A DNA stretch of 50,106 bases from JAZSQT01 sp045538075 (lineage in GTDB: Bacteria > Chrysiogenota > Deferribacteres > Deferribacterales > Mucispirillaceae), in assembly GCA_045538075.1 (NCBI GenBank), contig JAZSQT010000046.1, positions 1 to 50,106 on the forward strand, given 5' to 3'. Numbering within the stretch: the first letter of the stretch is position 1; each line of letters opens with the position of its first letter. This document shows, piece after piece, positions 33,909 to 43,553 of the stretch. The notes under the pieces were generated by a model. The model saw nothing but the letters and a program-made list of their open reading frames with translations, searched no databases and was not told the origin of the DNA. The translations under genes and the position numbers were made by a program.

Positions 33909-35174
33909 GTGGAAAGTCTTATAATAAAAGGTGGCAATAAATTATACGGTAGTGTAACTATTAGTGGTGCAAAAAATGCTGCTTTACCAATATTAGCTGC
34001 TACTATACTTGCTGAAGGCAATTATAAAATTAGTAATGTTCCATATTTAAGAGATGTTTATACAATGAACAAATTACTTGGAACATTAGGAGTTAATTGT
34101 AACCACGAAAATGGTTTTGTAGATATTACAAATACCCTTAATAGTGGCGATTGCGTTGCATCTTACGATTTAGTAAAAACTATGAGAGCATCAATCTTAG
34201 TTTTAGGTCCACTTCTTGCAAAATATAAAAAAGCAAAAGTAGCTCTTCCAGGAGGCTGTGCTATTGGTGAAAGGCCAGTAAATTATCATATTGCAGCATT
34301 AGAAAAAATGGGTGCTAATATTGAAGTTTCTGGTGGATATATCAATGCATTTTGCGATAAATTAGTTGGTTGTGAAATCGTTTTTGATAAGGTAACTGTT
34401 ACTGGAACAGAAAATTTACTTATGGCTGCTTGCCTTGCAGAAGGCTCAACTGTCTTACAAAATGCAGCAAGAGAACCGGAAGTTAAAGATTTGGCAAATT
34501 TTTTAAGGTCAATGGGTGCCAAAATTGAAGGCGATGGAACTACTACTATAAAAATTGATGGTGTAAAACAATTAAATTCTACTGATTATACTGTAATGCC
34601 AGATAGAATTGAAGCAGGGACTTTTTTGTGTGCTGTTGCAGGTTGTGGTGGTAAAATTACTATAAATAATTGTCCAGTATCATCTATGGACGCTATTATA
34701 GAAAAATTAAGAGCAACTGGATTAAATATAAATATAATTAATGATAATACTATTGAAGCAGAATCTAATGGCAAAATAAAGGCAGTTGATATAGAAACAT
34801 TCCCATATCCTGGTTTTCCTACTGATATGCAGTCTCAGTTTATGGCAGTAATGCTAAAAGCAGATGGAGTATCAGTCATTAATGAATCAATATTTGAAAA
34901 TAGATTTATGCACGTTCCAGAATTTAAAAGAATGGGTGCAGACATATCCCTTAATGATTCTAATGCAATAATTAAAGGTTGCAAAAATTTTAGTGGTGCT
35001 CCAGTTATGGCTTCTGATTTAAGGGCTAGTGCCGGTTTAGTAATTGCAGCACTTATGGCAGATAATACAAGTGAAATTCATAGAATATATCATTTAGATA
35101 GAGGTTATGAATTTTTTGAGAAGAAATTATCGGTCCTTGGAGCAGATATTAGGAGAGTTAAAAGTGAAAGATAA
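33909..35174 (+). CDS. murA: UDP-N-acetylglucosamine 1-carboxyvinyltransferase
   Basis: 421 residues. It transfers enolpyruvate from PEP to UDP-GlcNAc, the first committed peptidoglycan step. SGAKNAALPILAA, the catalytic Cys117 in PGGCAIGERPVNYHI and PTDMQSQFMA are present. Cys117 implies fosfomycin sensitivity by family knowledge. The start is GTG behind AGAGGG. Confidence 0.96.
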   Translation: MESLIIKGGNKLYGSVTISGAKNAALPILAATILAEGNYKISNVPYLRDVYTMNKLLGTLGVNCNHENGFVDITNTLNSGDCVASYDLVKTMRASILVLGPLLAKYKKAKVALPGGCAIGERPVNYHIAALEKMGANIEVSGGYINAFCDKLVGCEIVFDKVTVTGTENLLMAACLAEGSTVLQNAAREPEVKDLANFLRSMGAKIEGDGTTTIKIDGVKQLNSTDYTVMPDRIEAGTFLCAVAGCGGKITINNCPVSSMDAIIEKLRATGLNINIINDNTIEAESNGKIKAVDIETFPYPGFPTDMQSQFMAVMLKADGVSVINESIFENRFMHVPEFKRMGADISLNDSNAIIKGCKNFSGAPVMASDLRASAGLVIAALMADNTSEIHRIYHLDRGYEFFEKKLSVLGADIRRVKSER

Positions 35175-35790
35175 TATTTCTGTTGCTTTGCCTAAAGGTC
35201 GCTTAGCAGAAGATACAATAGAACTTTTTATAAAAAATGGTATATGTAGCAATAATGTTATAGATTTTAATTCAAGAAAATTAATTTTTAATGATGAAGA
35301 AAATAATATTAGTTTTTTGCTTATTAGAAATATGGATATTGCTACTTACGTTGAATATGGTGCAGCTGATTTAGGAGTTGTTGGAAAAGATATTCTTGCT
35401 GAAACGAGAAGTGATGTATATGAATTTATGGATTTAGGATTTGGTTATTGTCGTTTAGCTTCTGCTACTATGAAAAATAGCGAAAATTCATATAAACAAG
35501 ATATGAAAGTTGCTACGAAATATCCATTCTTAACTAAAGAATTTTTTGCAAAAAAAGGCTTTGATGTAGAAGTCATAAAATTGTATGGTTCAATAGAAAT
35601 TGCTCCTATTGTAGGATTATCCGATTTTATTGTTGACCTTGTTTCTACTGGTGAGACAATGAAGAAAAATGGTCTTGAAGAAGTTGAAACTATAATGGAA
35701 TCAACAGCAAGATTAATTGGTAATAAAAGTTTATCAAGAGCAAAATTTTTAAGAATAAAGGAAATTCTTAAATTATTGGGGCTTAATTAA
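35164..35790 (+). CDS. hisG: ATP phosphoribosyltransferase, short form
   Basis: About 208 residues. It condenses ATP and PRPP, the first step of histidine synthesis. ISVALPKGRLAEDTIELF, DLGVVGKDIL, KVATKYPFLTKEFF and IVGLSDFIVDLVSTGETM fit the short HisG, which lacks the regulatory domain and normally needs HisZ (not in the window). GTG 35164 lies 6 nt after AGGAGAG and overlaps murA by 11 nt; an upstream ATG (35107) would add 19 residues unlike the family. Confidence 0.93.
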   Translation: MKDNISVALPKGRLAEDTIELFIKNGICSNNVIDFNSRKLIFNDEENNISFLLIRNMDIATYVEYGAADLGVVGKDILAETRSDVYEFMDLGFGYCRLASATMKNSENSYKQDMKVATKYPFLTKEFFAKKGFDVEVIKLYGSIEIAPIVGLSDFIVDLVSTGETMKKNGLEEVETIMESTARLIGNKSLSRAKFLRIKEILKLLGLN

Positions 35791-38054
35791 TGAAAATAAG
35801 GGTTCTAAATATTATCCCTGTTTTTATATTTTTTCTAATTTTTATATTTATCCCAAATATTTCTTATGCCTTTAAAGTAGATAAAGTAGTTGTTGAAGGC
35901 AATAAAAGAATACCAGTTGAAAGGATTAACCAATATTTTTTAAAAACTGGTAGTGAATTTTCTATGCAAGCATTAGATGAAAGCATTAAAAAACTATATT
36001 CTACTGGCTTATTTTTTAAGATTGATAGTGATTTATACGTTGATGGTGATAAATTTACTATAAAATATATAGTTAAAGAAATGCCATTAGTAGGCTCAGT
36101 TATATTTAGTGGCAACAAAGAAATTAAAGATAAAAAATTAAGAGAAAAACTATTGCTTAAAACTGGGCAAGTCTTAAGTTTTAAATTAATAGAAGATGCT
36201 ATTGATGGAATTAGAGCTTTATACGAAGAAGAAAACAGATACGGCACAAAAATTACTTTTCAAATGGAAGATAGAACTGTAAATAGTGTTGATTTAATTT
36301 TTAATATAGATGAAAGCGATAAATCAAAAATATATAATATATTTATATATGGGAATGAACATATTTCTACTGATGAAATAAAAAGTGTTATACCTACAAA
36401 AGAAAGAGAATTTTGGAGTTTACTTACTGGAAGTGGAACAATATCAAAAGAAGCAATGGCCGCAGATGTAGAATTTATACGCCAATTATATATGTCTAAA
36501 GGATACGCAAAAGTTGCAGTAAGTGAACCAGATTTGCAATTTAATCAAGATGACCCAAGTAAAGCAAATTTAATTATAAGAATACAAGAAAACAATCAAT
36601 ATTACGTTAGGTCTGTTGAAGTAGATGGAAACGAAAATATAGATAATGAAAAGATAGAAAAAGTTATATTACTTAAACCTACAGAAATTTTTAATATTAG
36701 AAAATATCAAGAAGATATTGCTAATATTACAGAAATTTATACTTCATCTGGTTATGCTTACGCTAACGTTGAACCAATAGTTAACCTTGATGATGAAACT
36801 AAAGAAGTTGATATTGTGTATAAAATTGAAGAAGGAAACCCAGTTAAAGTTGGTAGAATTAATATTACTGGCAATAAAACTTCTCATGATAATATTATAA
36901 GACGCCAAATAGACCAAATGGAAGGTGAATTATATAACAGCACTTTAATTAAAGAAGCAAAAGCAAATGCAATGGCTACTGGTTTCTTTGAAGATGTTCA
37001 AATTTCAGAAACGGCTAATGGAGATAAAATTGATATAAATATTGATGTTGTTGAACAGCGAACAGGTTCTTTTACTGTCGGTGCTGCTTATTCTACTGTA
37101 GATGGTTTTTTAGGTATGGTAGAAGTTGCAAGAAGTAACTTTTTAGGCTGGGGGCATGATGTTTCATTAAAAGCTGAATTAGCTCAAAAAAGAATGGATT
37201 TTTCTTTAAGTTATACTGACCCATGGTTTATGGATTGGCCAGTTAGTGTTGGAGCAGATTTATATAGTTACGAAAATGATTGGTATGATTATACAAGAAG
37301 AGCAGTAGGTGGTTCTCTTCGTATAGGTCATTCTATTATAAAAAGACGATTGCATATGAATTATACTTTTTCTATATATAATGTTAAGATATTTGATATA
37401 GATACTTATGCGTCAAGATACGTTAAAGAACAAGAAGGAACTACACAAACTCATAGTATATCACCTGCGATTATATGGAATAACCTTGATAATCCAATAG
37501 ACCCTGCAAAAGGTAATAAAAGCCAATTTTTTGTAGAATTTGCAGGTAATTTTTTAGGTGGAGATGCACATTATTTAGAATTAGGGCTTGAAACTTCTCA
37601 ATTTTTCCCTGTTTGGAGGGATAATTTAGTTCTTATGTTACATGGTGAAATAGGTTATATTATGCCTACTAAAAGTGGAGCAAAAATACCTATAGATAAA
37701 AGATATAGACTTGGTGGTATAAATACTATACGTGGATTTGATTTTGGCTCAATCGGACCAAGAGATTCTGATGGTTTTGAATATGGTGGTGATAAATATT
37801 TTCAAGTAAATGTTGAATTGATTTTTCCAATTAAAAAAGATATTAATTTAAAAGGTGTAGTATTTTTTGATATGGGTCAAGCCTATAATGAAGACGAACA
37901 CTTTTTTGATACAGATTTTAGAAAATCTGCAGGTATAGGTATTAGATGGCTTACTCCAATGGGACCATTTAGACTTGAATGGGGTTATAAATTAGATAAA
38001 CGTAAAGATGAAGACCCATATAAATTTGAATTTTCTATTGGTGGAACATTTTAA
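35790..38054 (+). CDS. bamA: Outer-membrane protein assembly factor BamA
   Basis: 754 residues. Signal peptide to about residue 27 (ends ISYA). Five POTRA domains cover about 28-345 (VVEGNKRIPVERI, VIFSGNKEIKDKKL, IFIYGNEHISTDEI, VEVDGNENIDNEKI, INITGNKTSHDNII). The 16-strand barrel follows, with the loop 6 motif IRGFDFGSIGPRDSDG and a C-terminal Phe (FEFSIGGTF). It inserts beta-barrels into the outer membrane. The ATG overlaps the hisG stop by 1 nt. Confidence 0.96.
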   Translation: MKIRVLNIIPVFIFFLIFIFIPNISYAFKVDKVVVEGNKRIPVERINQYFLKTGSEFSMQALDESIKKLYSTGLFFKIDSDLYVDGDKFTIKYIVKEMPLVGSVIFSGNKEIKDKKLREKLLLKTGQVLSFKLIEDAIDGIRALYEEENRYGTKITFQMEDRTVNSVDLIFNIDESDKSKIYNIFIYGNEHISTDEIKSVIPTKEREFWSLLTGSGTISKEAMAADVEFIRQLYMSKGYAKVAVSEPDLQFNQDDPSKANLIIRIQENNQYYVRSVEVDGNENIDNEKIEKVILLKPTEIFNIRKYQEDIANITEIYTSSGYAYANVEPIVNLDDETKEVDIVYKIEEGNPVKVGRINITGNKTSHDNIIRRQIDQMEGELYNSTLIKEAKANAMATGFFEDVQISETANGDKIDINIDVVEQRTGSFTVGAAYSTVDGFLGMVEVARSNFLGWGHDVSLKAELAQKRMDFSLSYTDPWFMDWPVSVGADLYSYENDWYDYTRRAVGGSLRIGHSIIKRRLHMNYTFSIYNVKIFDIDTYASRYVKEQEGTTQTHSISPAIIWNNLDNPIDPAKGNKSQFFVEFAGNFLGGDAHYLELGLETSQFFPVWRDNLVLMLHGEIGYIMPTKSGAKIPIDKRYRLGGINTIRGFDFGSIGPRDSDGFEYGGDKYFQVNVELIFPIKKDINLKGVVFFDMGQAYNEDEHFFDTDFRKSAGIGIRWLTPMGPFRLEWGYKLDKRKDEDPYKFEFSIGGTF

Positions 38055-38086
38055 TTAATATAAATTATTAGATTAAGGAGATAATA

Positions 38087-38602
38087 ATGAAGAAAATTTT
38101 AATTTTACCTTTTATTGTTTTATGTTTAACAGCAAGTGTATCTTATGCACAAAAAATTGCTACAGTTGATTTAGAAGGAGCAATGGCAAAATCTGAAGCT
38201 GGAAAAAAAGCTCTTTCAGAATTAAGGGCAGATGCAGAAAAAGCTACAGAAAGAGCTAAAAAAATTCAAGCAGAAAGAGATAGTTTAGCTAAAGATTTAG
38301 AAGCTCAAAGAAGCCTTTTGTCTCAAGATAAGATTCAAAAACAATTATCAGAAATACAAAAGAAAAATGTAGAACTTGAAAGATTACAAAATGATACAAC
38401 TCAAGAGTTACAACGTAAAGAAATGCAACACGTTGGAGCTATAGTTCAAGAAATGCGTAAAGTAATTGAAACTTATGCTAAAGAAAAGAAAATTGATATA
38501 GTTTTAGAAGGAAGAGCTGGAGCAATTTATGCTAACCCAGCTTTAGATATAACTGATGAAATTGTAAAAAGGTTTGATAATCAATGGAAAAAGAGAAAGT
38601 AA
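38087..38602 (+). CDS. skp: OmpH/Skp-family periplasmic chaperone
   Basis: 171 residues. Signal peptide MKKILILPFIVLCLTASVSYA, then KIATVDLEGAMAKSEAGKKAL, a long charged coiled coil (about 45-125) and a closing beta segment (IDIVLEGRAGAIYANPALDITDEIV). Skp holds unfolded outer-membrane proteins for BamA, encoded just upstream. Its 3' end overlaps lpxD by 19 nt. Confidence 0.92.
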   Translation: MKKILILPFIVLCLTASVSYAQKIATVDLEGAMAKSEAGKKALSELRADAEKATERAKKIQAERDSLAKDLEAQRSLLSQDKIQKQLSEIQKKNVELERLQNDTTQELQRKEMQHVGAIVQEMRKVIETYAKEKKIDIVLEGRAGAIYANPALDITDEIVKRFDNQWKKRK

Positions 38603-39606
38603 GTTATAAATTATCACAAATTGCTACTGTTGTAGGTGGTAATTTAACTGGAGAAGATATATCTGTATATGGAATTAGTATTCCAGAAGAACAAAAATCA
38701 GGCACTGTATGTATGATAAATGTTCAAGCAAAAGCAGGCTATGCAAATGGCGATGCAGCTGCTTATATTGTTTGTGAAAATGTTGATGTATCTACTGATA
38801 AACCAGTTATAAAAGTTAAAGATGCAAAAGCTACATTAGTTAAATTAATGATAGCTTTTTATCCACCTATGCCAGTTAATCACAACATATCAAAATTTGC
38901 AGTAATAGATGAAAGTGTGTCTTACGCTGAGCCAGTTAATATTGGCAATTTTGTTTCTATTGGAAAAAATGTTACAATAGGAAAAAATACAAAAATTTCT
39001 GCTGGTGTAGTTATAGGTGATAGCGTTACTATTGGGGAAAATACAATAATCTATCCAAATGTAACAATTTACGATAATTGTAGTATTGGGAATAATGTTA
39101 TAATTCATGCTGGAGCAGTAATTGGTGCCGATGGTTTTGGGTTTATACCAAGTGATAATCCTACAAAAATTCCTCAAAAGGGAACTGTAAAAATTGAAGA
39201 TTACGTTGAAATTGGTGCAAATACTTGCATAGATAGAGCTACTATAGGTGCAACAGTAATAGGATTTGGTAGTAAACTTGATAATTTAGTAATGGTAGGG
39301 CATAATACTACATTAGGTAAAGCGTGTCTTATTGCAAGTCAAGTCGGCTTTAGTGGAAGTATTGAAGTCGGAGATAGAGTAATTGCTGGTGGTCAAGCAG
39401 GTTTTGCCGACCATATAAAAATAGCTTCTGGTTTAATCTTTGGTGGTCAAGCAGGCGTTCATCACGATATGAAAGAAAAAGGAATGTATGTTGGTTCACC
39501 ATGTATTCCAGTTATGAATTTTGCTAAATCGTCAGCAATATTTAAAGAATTACCAGAATTAAAAAGGAGGGTAGTAAACCTTGAAAAACAGAGTAATAGA
39601 GATTGA
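38584..39606 (+). CDS. lpxD: UDP-3-O-acylglucosamine N-acyltransferase
   Basis: 340 residues. An N-terminal uridine-binding domain (1-100) precedes a left-handed beta helix of hexapeptide repeats (IGKNVTIGKNTKIS, GDSVTIGENTIIYPN) and GADGFGF. MVGHNTTLGKACLIASQVGFSGS carries the catalytic His. It adds the second acyl chain in lipid A synthesis. It overlaps skp at the 5' end and fabZ at the 3' end. Confidence 0.95.
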   Translation: MEKEKVSYKLSQIATVVGGNLTGEDISVYGISIPEEQKSGTVCMINVQAKAGYANGDAAAYIVCENVDVSTDKPVIKVKDAKATLVKLMIAFYPPMPVNHNISKFAVIDESVSYAEPVNIGNFVSIGKNVTIGKNTKISAGVVIGDSVTIGENTIIYPNVTIYDNCSIGNNVIIHAGAVIGADGFGFIPSDNPTKIPQKGTVKIEDYVEIGANTCIDRATIGATVIGFGSKLDNLVMVGHNTTLGKACLIASQVGFSGSIEVGDRVIAGGQAGFADHIKIASGLIFGGQAGVHHDMKEKGMYVGSPCIPVMNFAKSSAIFKELPELKRRVVNLEKQSNRD

Positions 39607-40030
39607 TGAAATAAGAGAGATGTTACCACATCGTTATCCTTTTATACTTGTAGATAGAATTTTAGAAGTATGGGACGATGGTATTAAAGGCATTAAGAAT
39701 GTTACTATTAATGAGCCTTTCTTTCAAGGTCATTTTCCAAATTATCCAGTTATGCCAGGAGTTTTAATTGTTGAAGCAATGGCACAAAATGCTGGAATTT
39801 ATGGTATTCTAAAAATGGCAGAAGATGGTGATAAATCTGGAGAGGGTAAGCAAACTTTTTTTGTAAGTATAGATGGCGTTAAATTTAAACAACCAGTTCG
39901 CCCAGGAGACCAATTAGTTTTAGAAGCAAAATTAATACAAGTTAAAATGGGTATATGGTGGTTTGACTGTAAAGCATCTGTTAATGGTAAGATTGTTTGT
40001 GTAGGTCAACTTTCAGCAGTTTTTAAATAA
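39581..40030 (+). CDS. fabZ: 3-hydroxyacyl-ACP dehydratase FabZ
   Basis: 149 residues. LPHRYPFILVDRI and the active site GHFPNYPVMPGVLIVEAMAQ (His51 with Glu in VEAMAQ). It dehydrates 3-hydroxyacyl-ACP and competes with lipid A synthesis for that substrate, hence its place between lpxD and lpxA. It starts at TTG 39581, 10 nt after a full AAGGAGG inside lpxD. Confidence 0.96.
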   Translation: MKNRVIEIDEIREMLPHRYPFILVDRILEVWDDGIKGIKNVTINEPFFQGHFPNYPVMPGVLIVEAMAQNAGIYGILKMAEDGDKSGEGKQTFFVSIDGVKFKQPVRPGDQLVLEAKLIQVKMGIWWFDCKASVNGKIVCVGQLSAVFK

Positions 40031-40073
40031 AATTAATTTTTTTATTCTTTTTTTTGTAAAAATGTATTATCAT

Positions 40074-40107
40074 AACCAGCTGAAAGATAAATTTAGCTGG
40101 TTTTTTT
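40074..40107 (+). terminator. Intrinsic terminator between fabZ and lpxA
   Basis: AACCAGCT (40074-40081) pairs with AGCTGGTT (40095-40102), a 13-nt loop between them, and TTTTT follows. It splits the lipid A cluster 22 nt before the lpxA ATG, so it may attenuate rather than end transcription. Confidence 0.7.
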
Positions 40108-40128
40108 GTGTAATAAATGGAGTATAAT

Positions 40129-40908
40129 ATGGCAATTCATTCATCTGCTTACATAGACAAATCTTCTGAGATTGCAGATTCTGCAGAAATTGCAGCAGGT
40201 GCATATATTGGAAAAAATTGTAAAATAGGCGAAAATGTCGTTATAGGATATAATGCAGTAGTTGAATCTAATACAGAAATAGGAGACGGCACAATTCTTT
40301 CTCCTAATGCTCATGTTGGAGGAGCTCCTCAAGACGTATCTTATAGAGGTGAAGATACAAAACTTGTTATAGGAAAAAATTGTATAATTAGAGAATTTGC
40401 TCCTATACATAGAGCTACAACTAAAGAAGATGAATGGGTTACCGTTATTGGCGATGAATGTTACATAATGTCTCTTTCTCATGTAGGCCATGATTGTAAA
40501 CTTGGTAAAGGTGTTATACTCGTTGGTAGTGGTATGATTGCAGGTCATGTTGAAGTTGGAGATTATGCCGTTATTGGTGGGCATGTCGGCATTCATCAAT
40601 TTGCACGAATTGGCACAATGGCTATGGTTGGAGCTTTTGCTCAAGTTTCAAGGGATATACTGCCATACTGCACTTGTGGTAGGTTAGAGGGTGGTAATAT
40701 CACAGGTCTAAATCTCGTTGGATTAAAACGTAGAGGAATGAAGCCAGAAATTAGAGTAGAATTAAAAAAAGCTCTTAAAATTTTTCTTGATAAAAGTATG
40801 CTTGTTGAAGATGCTGTTATTAAAATGAAAGAATTAATACAGTATCCAGAAATTGAAACTATGATAAATTTTATTGAAACAACAAAAAGAGGTGTTGCCA
40901 GAAAATAG
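40129..40908 (+). CDS. lpxA: UDP-N-acetylglucosamine acyltransferase
   Basis: About 259 residues. Hexapeptide repeat helix (IGKNCKIGENVVIGYNAVVE), the LpxA segments AHVGGAPQDVSYRGEDT and IREFAPIHRAT, the catalytic His region SLSHVGHDCKLG, GGHVGIHQFARIG and the C-terminal helices. It adds the first acyl chain of lipid A. ATG 40129 has GGAG 6 nt upstream; an upstream in-frame ATG (40117) overlaps that site and is unlikely. Confidence 0.95.
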   Translation: MAIHSSAYIDKSSEIADSAEIAAGAYIGKNCKIGENVVIGYNAVVESNTEIGDGTILSPNAHVGGAPQDVSYRGEDTKLVIGKNCIIREFAPIHRATTKEDEWVTVIGDECYIMSLSHVGHDCKLGKGVILVGSGMIAGHVEVGDYAVIGGHVGIHQFARIGTMAMVGAFAQVSRDILPYCTCGRLEGGNITGLNLVGLKRRGMKPEIRVELKKALKIFLDKSMLVEDAVIKMKELIQYPEIETMINFIETTKRGVARK

Positions 40909-40925
40909 GCATAAAGGAGTTTTTT

Positions 40926-41900
40926 ATGTTAAAAGTGGGTCTTATTGGTTTAGGAAAAATGGGTAGATACCACTTAAACTTGTATAGAGATATTCACAAT
41001 GTAGAGCTTGTTGGTATTTGTGATACAAATAAAGACTTAGTTGATGAAATATCATCAAAAACAGGTTATAAAGGTTATACCGATTATAAGGAATTATTAA
41101 AACACGTTGATGCAGTTACAATAGCTGCTCCAACGAAATTTCATTACGAAATTGCAAAAACTTGTCTTGAATCAAAAAAACATATTCTTGTAGAAAAGCC
41201 AATAACAACTAATTTTAATGAAGCAACAGAGTTATTTGATATAGCAATTAAAAATAATCTTACGCTTCATATTGGACACGTTGAAAGATTTAATGGTGCA
41301 GTTCAAGAAATAAAAAATTTAGATGTTAAGCCTCGTTATATTGAAGCAAGGCGAATTGGTCCATACAATCCAAATTTTAAAAGTGATAGTATCGTTCTTG
41401 ATTTAATGATACACGATATTGATATCATTATGAATTTAATGGGTTCTAAAGTTAAAGCTATTCAAGCAATGGGCTCTCCTATATATACTGAATTAGCAGA
41501 TTACGCTTCTGTTAATCTTATGTTTGAAAATAATTCAGTTGCTCATATATACGTTAGTAGGATTAGTCAAACTAAAGAAAGGGTTATGAGTTTACACGGT
41601 CAAGACGCTTTAATTGAGCTTGATTTTACAACCCAAGATATAAATATTTATCGTCAAGGACATTCTCAACAAGTTTTAGGCGATAGAGAAATGCGTTATA
41701 AAAATGAATTTGTTCATGAAAGATTATTTATATATAAAGATAATCCATTAAAACTTGAAATAAATCATTTTATAAATTGTGTTACTGGAAAAGTTCCTCG
41801 TATCGTTACAGTAGAACACGATTTACAATCTTTAAAAGTTGCTCTTAAAATAGATGAATTAATTAGAAGTAGCAATTATGGACAAAAGGAGATTCTTTAA
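40926..41900 (+). CDS. Gfo/Idh/MocA-family oxidoreductase
   Basis: 324 residues. N-terminal NAD(P) Rossmann fold (VGLIGLGKMGRYH, GxGxxG) and the family EKP motif (ILVEKPI, residues ~92-98), then the alpha/beta domain with LDLMIHDIDIIMNLMG containing the conserved His. It lies between lpxA and lpxI, overlapping lpxI by 1 nt. A sugar-nucleotide substrate in lipid A synthesis is therefore likely. GnnA (UDP-GlcNAc 3-dehydrogenase) is a possible identity, but the partner aminotransferase GnnB is not adjacent, so I leave it unnamed. Confidence 0.85.
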   Translation: MLKVGLIGLGKMGRYHLNLYRDIHNVELVGICDTNKDLVDEISSKTGYKGYTDYKELLKHVDAVTIAAPTKFHYEIAKTCLESKKHILVEKPITTNFNEATELFDIAIKNNLTLHIGHVERFNGAVQEIKNLDVKPRYIEARRIGPYNPNFKSDSIVLDLMIHDIDIIMNLMGSKVKAIQAMGSPIYTELADYASVNLMFENNSVAHIYVSRISQTKERVMSLHGQDALIELDFTTQDINIYRQGHSQQVLGDREMRYKNEFVHERLFIYKDNPLKLEINHFINCVTGKVPRIVTVEHDLQSLKVALKIDELIRSSNYGQKEIL

Positions 41901-42733
41901 TGAAAGCGGCAATATTAGCAGGGGCAGGCAATTTGCCAACTCTTGCTGCAGAAAGTTTAAAAAAACAAGGAGTAGAAACGATAGCAATAACTTCTGCTCA
42001 AAATATTAAGGACAATATAGAACCATTAGTATCAAAAGTATTTCTTATTGGTATTGGAAAAGTAGGCAAAATGCTTAAAATTCTTAAAAAAGAAGGCATA
42101 ACACATTTGCTTATGATAGGTAAGTTTGATAAAACTATCCTTGAAGGTGGTTTGCGTCCAGATTTAACAGCAATATGGTATTTGTTGCGTCTTAGAAACA
42201 GAAATAATGATACAATTCATTATACTGTTGTAGATATTTTAAAAAAGAGAGGTATAGAAACAATGTCTCAATCAGAAGTATTGAAAGATATAGTGCCAGA
42301 AGTTGGTGTTTTTACTAAAAATAAGCCAGATAAATCACAATTGGCTGATATTGCATTTGGATATACTGTAGCCTCAGAACTTGGTAGGCTTGATGTTGGA
42401 CAAACTGTAGTAGTAAAGAAGAAATCTGTTATGGCTGTAGAATCGGCAGAAGGAACAGATAAAACAATAGCAAGAGGCTGTCAGTTAGCAAAAGAAAATG
42501 CAGTAGTTGTAAAGGCTGCAAAGCCATCTCAAGACCCACGTTTTGATTTGCCTGTTGTTGGAATGGATTCTTTTAAAGCTGTTGTAGAAAATAAAGGCAA
42601 AGTTTTAGCTGTTGAAGCCGGCAAAACTTTAATAGTTGGTCTTGAAGATTGTGTTAAATATGCTAACGATAATAATATAGTTTTTATGGCATTTAAATCA
42701 GAAGATTTTTACGATAAGAGTTTATTTGAGTAA
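41900..42733 (+). CDS. lpxI: UDP-2,3-diacylglucosamine pyrophosphatase LpxI
   Basis: 277 residues, DUF1009/LpxI family. It cleaves UDP-2,3-diacylglucosamine to lipid X and UMP. AAILAGAGNLPTLAAE, GKVGKMLKILKKEGITHLLMIGK, DIAFGYTVASELGRLDVGQTVVVK, AVESAEGTDKTIARG and the late QDPRFDLPVVG (catalytic Asp region) are present. It replaces LpxH here. Confidence 0.93.
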   Translation: MKAAILAGAGNLPTLAAESLKKQGVETIAITSAQNIKDNIEPLVSKVFLIGIGKVGKMLKILKKEGITHLLMIGKFDKTILEGGLRPDLTAIWYLLRLRNRNNDTIHYTVVDILKKRGIETMSQSEVLKDIVPEVGVFTKNKPDKSQLADIAFGYTVASELGRLDVGQTVVVKKKSVMAVESAEGTDKTIARGCQLAKENAVVVKAAKPSQDPRFDLPVVGMDSFKAVVENKGKVLAVEAGKTLIVGLEDCVKYANDNNIVFMAFKSEDFYDKSLFE

Positions 42734-42742
42734 GAGATTATT

Positions 42743-43501
42743 TTGATTATTTTTTTTATATTGTTAGGGTTAATATTTGGTAGTTTTATGAATGTGCTTA
42801 TTCATAGACTACCTCAAGGTTTAAGTATCGTAAGCCCTAAATCGTCTTGTCCAAATTGTAATAGCTATATTAAATGGTATGATAATATACCTGTAATAAG
42901 TTATATTTTATTAAAGGGTAGGTGTAGAAATTGTAAAAAATCAATTTCAATCACATATCCTATTGTTGAAATAACTACTGCATTAGTATTCTCGTTAATA
43001 TATATATCTTTTGGTGCATCTTTAGATTTTATAAAGTATGCAATATTCTCATTTTTATTACTTTCTTCATCATTTACAGATATAAAAACTTTAATTGATA
43101 AAAATTTTGAAACAGGTGTTATACCAGATATATATCCTTTTATTGGTATATTAGTTGCATTAGTTTTTGCTTTATACGAAAAAAATATAATTAATTTTTT
43201 AGCTGGTTTTGGTGCTGGGTTCTTAGTATTATATATCCCTGCATTGATATACAGATACATAAAAAAGAGAGACGGGATAGGCGAAGGTGATTTTTTTATT
43301 TTTGGTATGGTTGGTTGTTTTTTAGGATATAAATCAATCCCTTATATTTTAACTTTATCTGCACTAACGGGTTTATTAATAGGCGTATGTATAGTTATAT
43401 ATACAAAAAATAGTAAATTTCCTTTACCTTTTGCACCTATGTTATCTATAGGTGGATTAATTTATCTCTTTACTGACAATATATTAAAAATTTCTTTTTG
43501 A
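42743..43501 (+). CDS. Prepilin peptidase (type IV leader peptidase)
   Basis: 252 residues with seven or eight membrane spans. Zinc-site Cys 36, 39, 61 and 64 (SCPNCNSYIKWYDNIP, GRCRNCKKSIS). Catalytic Asp113 (FTDIKT) and Asp183 (GEGDF, the GxGD motif). It cleaves and N-methylates prepilins at the inner membrane. No pilin genes are adjacent. The start is TTG. Confidence 0.92.
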   Translation: MIIFFILLGLIFGSFMNVLIHRLPQGLSIVSPKSSCPNCNSYIKWYDNIPVISYILLKGRCRNCKKSISITYPIVEITTALVFSLIYISFGASLDFIKYAIFSFLLLSSSFTDIKTLIDKNFETGVIPDIYPFIGILVALVFALYEKNIINFLAGFGAGFLVLYIPALIYRYIKKRDGIGEGDFFIFGMVGCFLGYKSIPYILTLSALTGLLIGVCIVIYTKNSKFPLPFAPMLSIGGLIYLFTDNILKISF

Positions 43502-43553
43502 CAAATGCGAAATATTAAAATATTTTCATAGATGAAATAAGGTTGGTGAAAAT

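Noticed and set aside
35107..35163. N-terminal extension of HisG
   Set aside because: These codons lie in murA and do not resemble HisG; AGGAGAG fits the GTG at 35164.
38624..38635. CTACTGTTGTAG, the core of the Cas12a handle, on the plus strand
   Set aside because: It lies in the lpxD coding sequence and encodes the conserved I-A-T-V-V-G-G segment, so it is chance. It also shows how easily such matches arise here and lowers confidence in the motif at 1485-1501.
40141..40644. Long open frame on the minus strand opposite lpxA
   Set aside because: It is rich in Asn, Ser, Cys, Tyr and Ile and is a shadow of the AT-rich lpxA codons, with no ribosome site or family signal.
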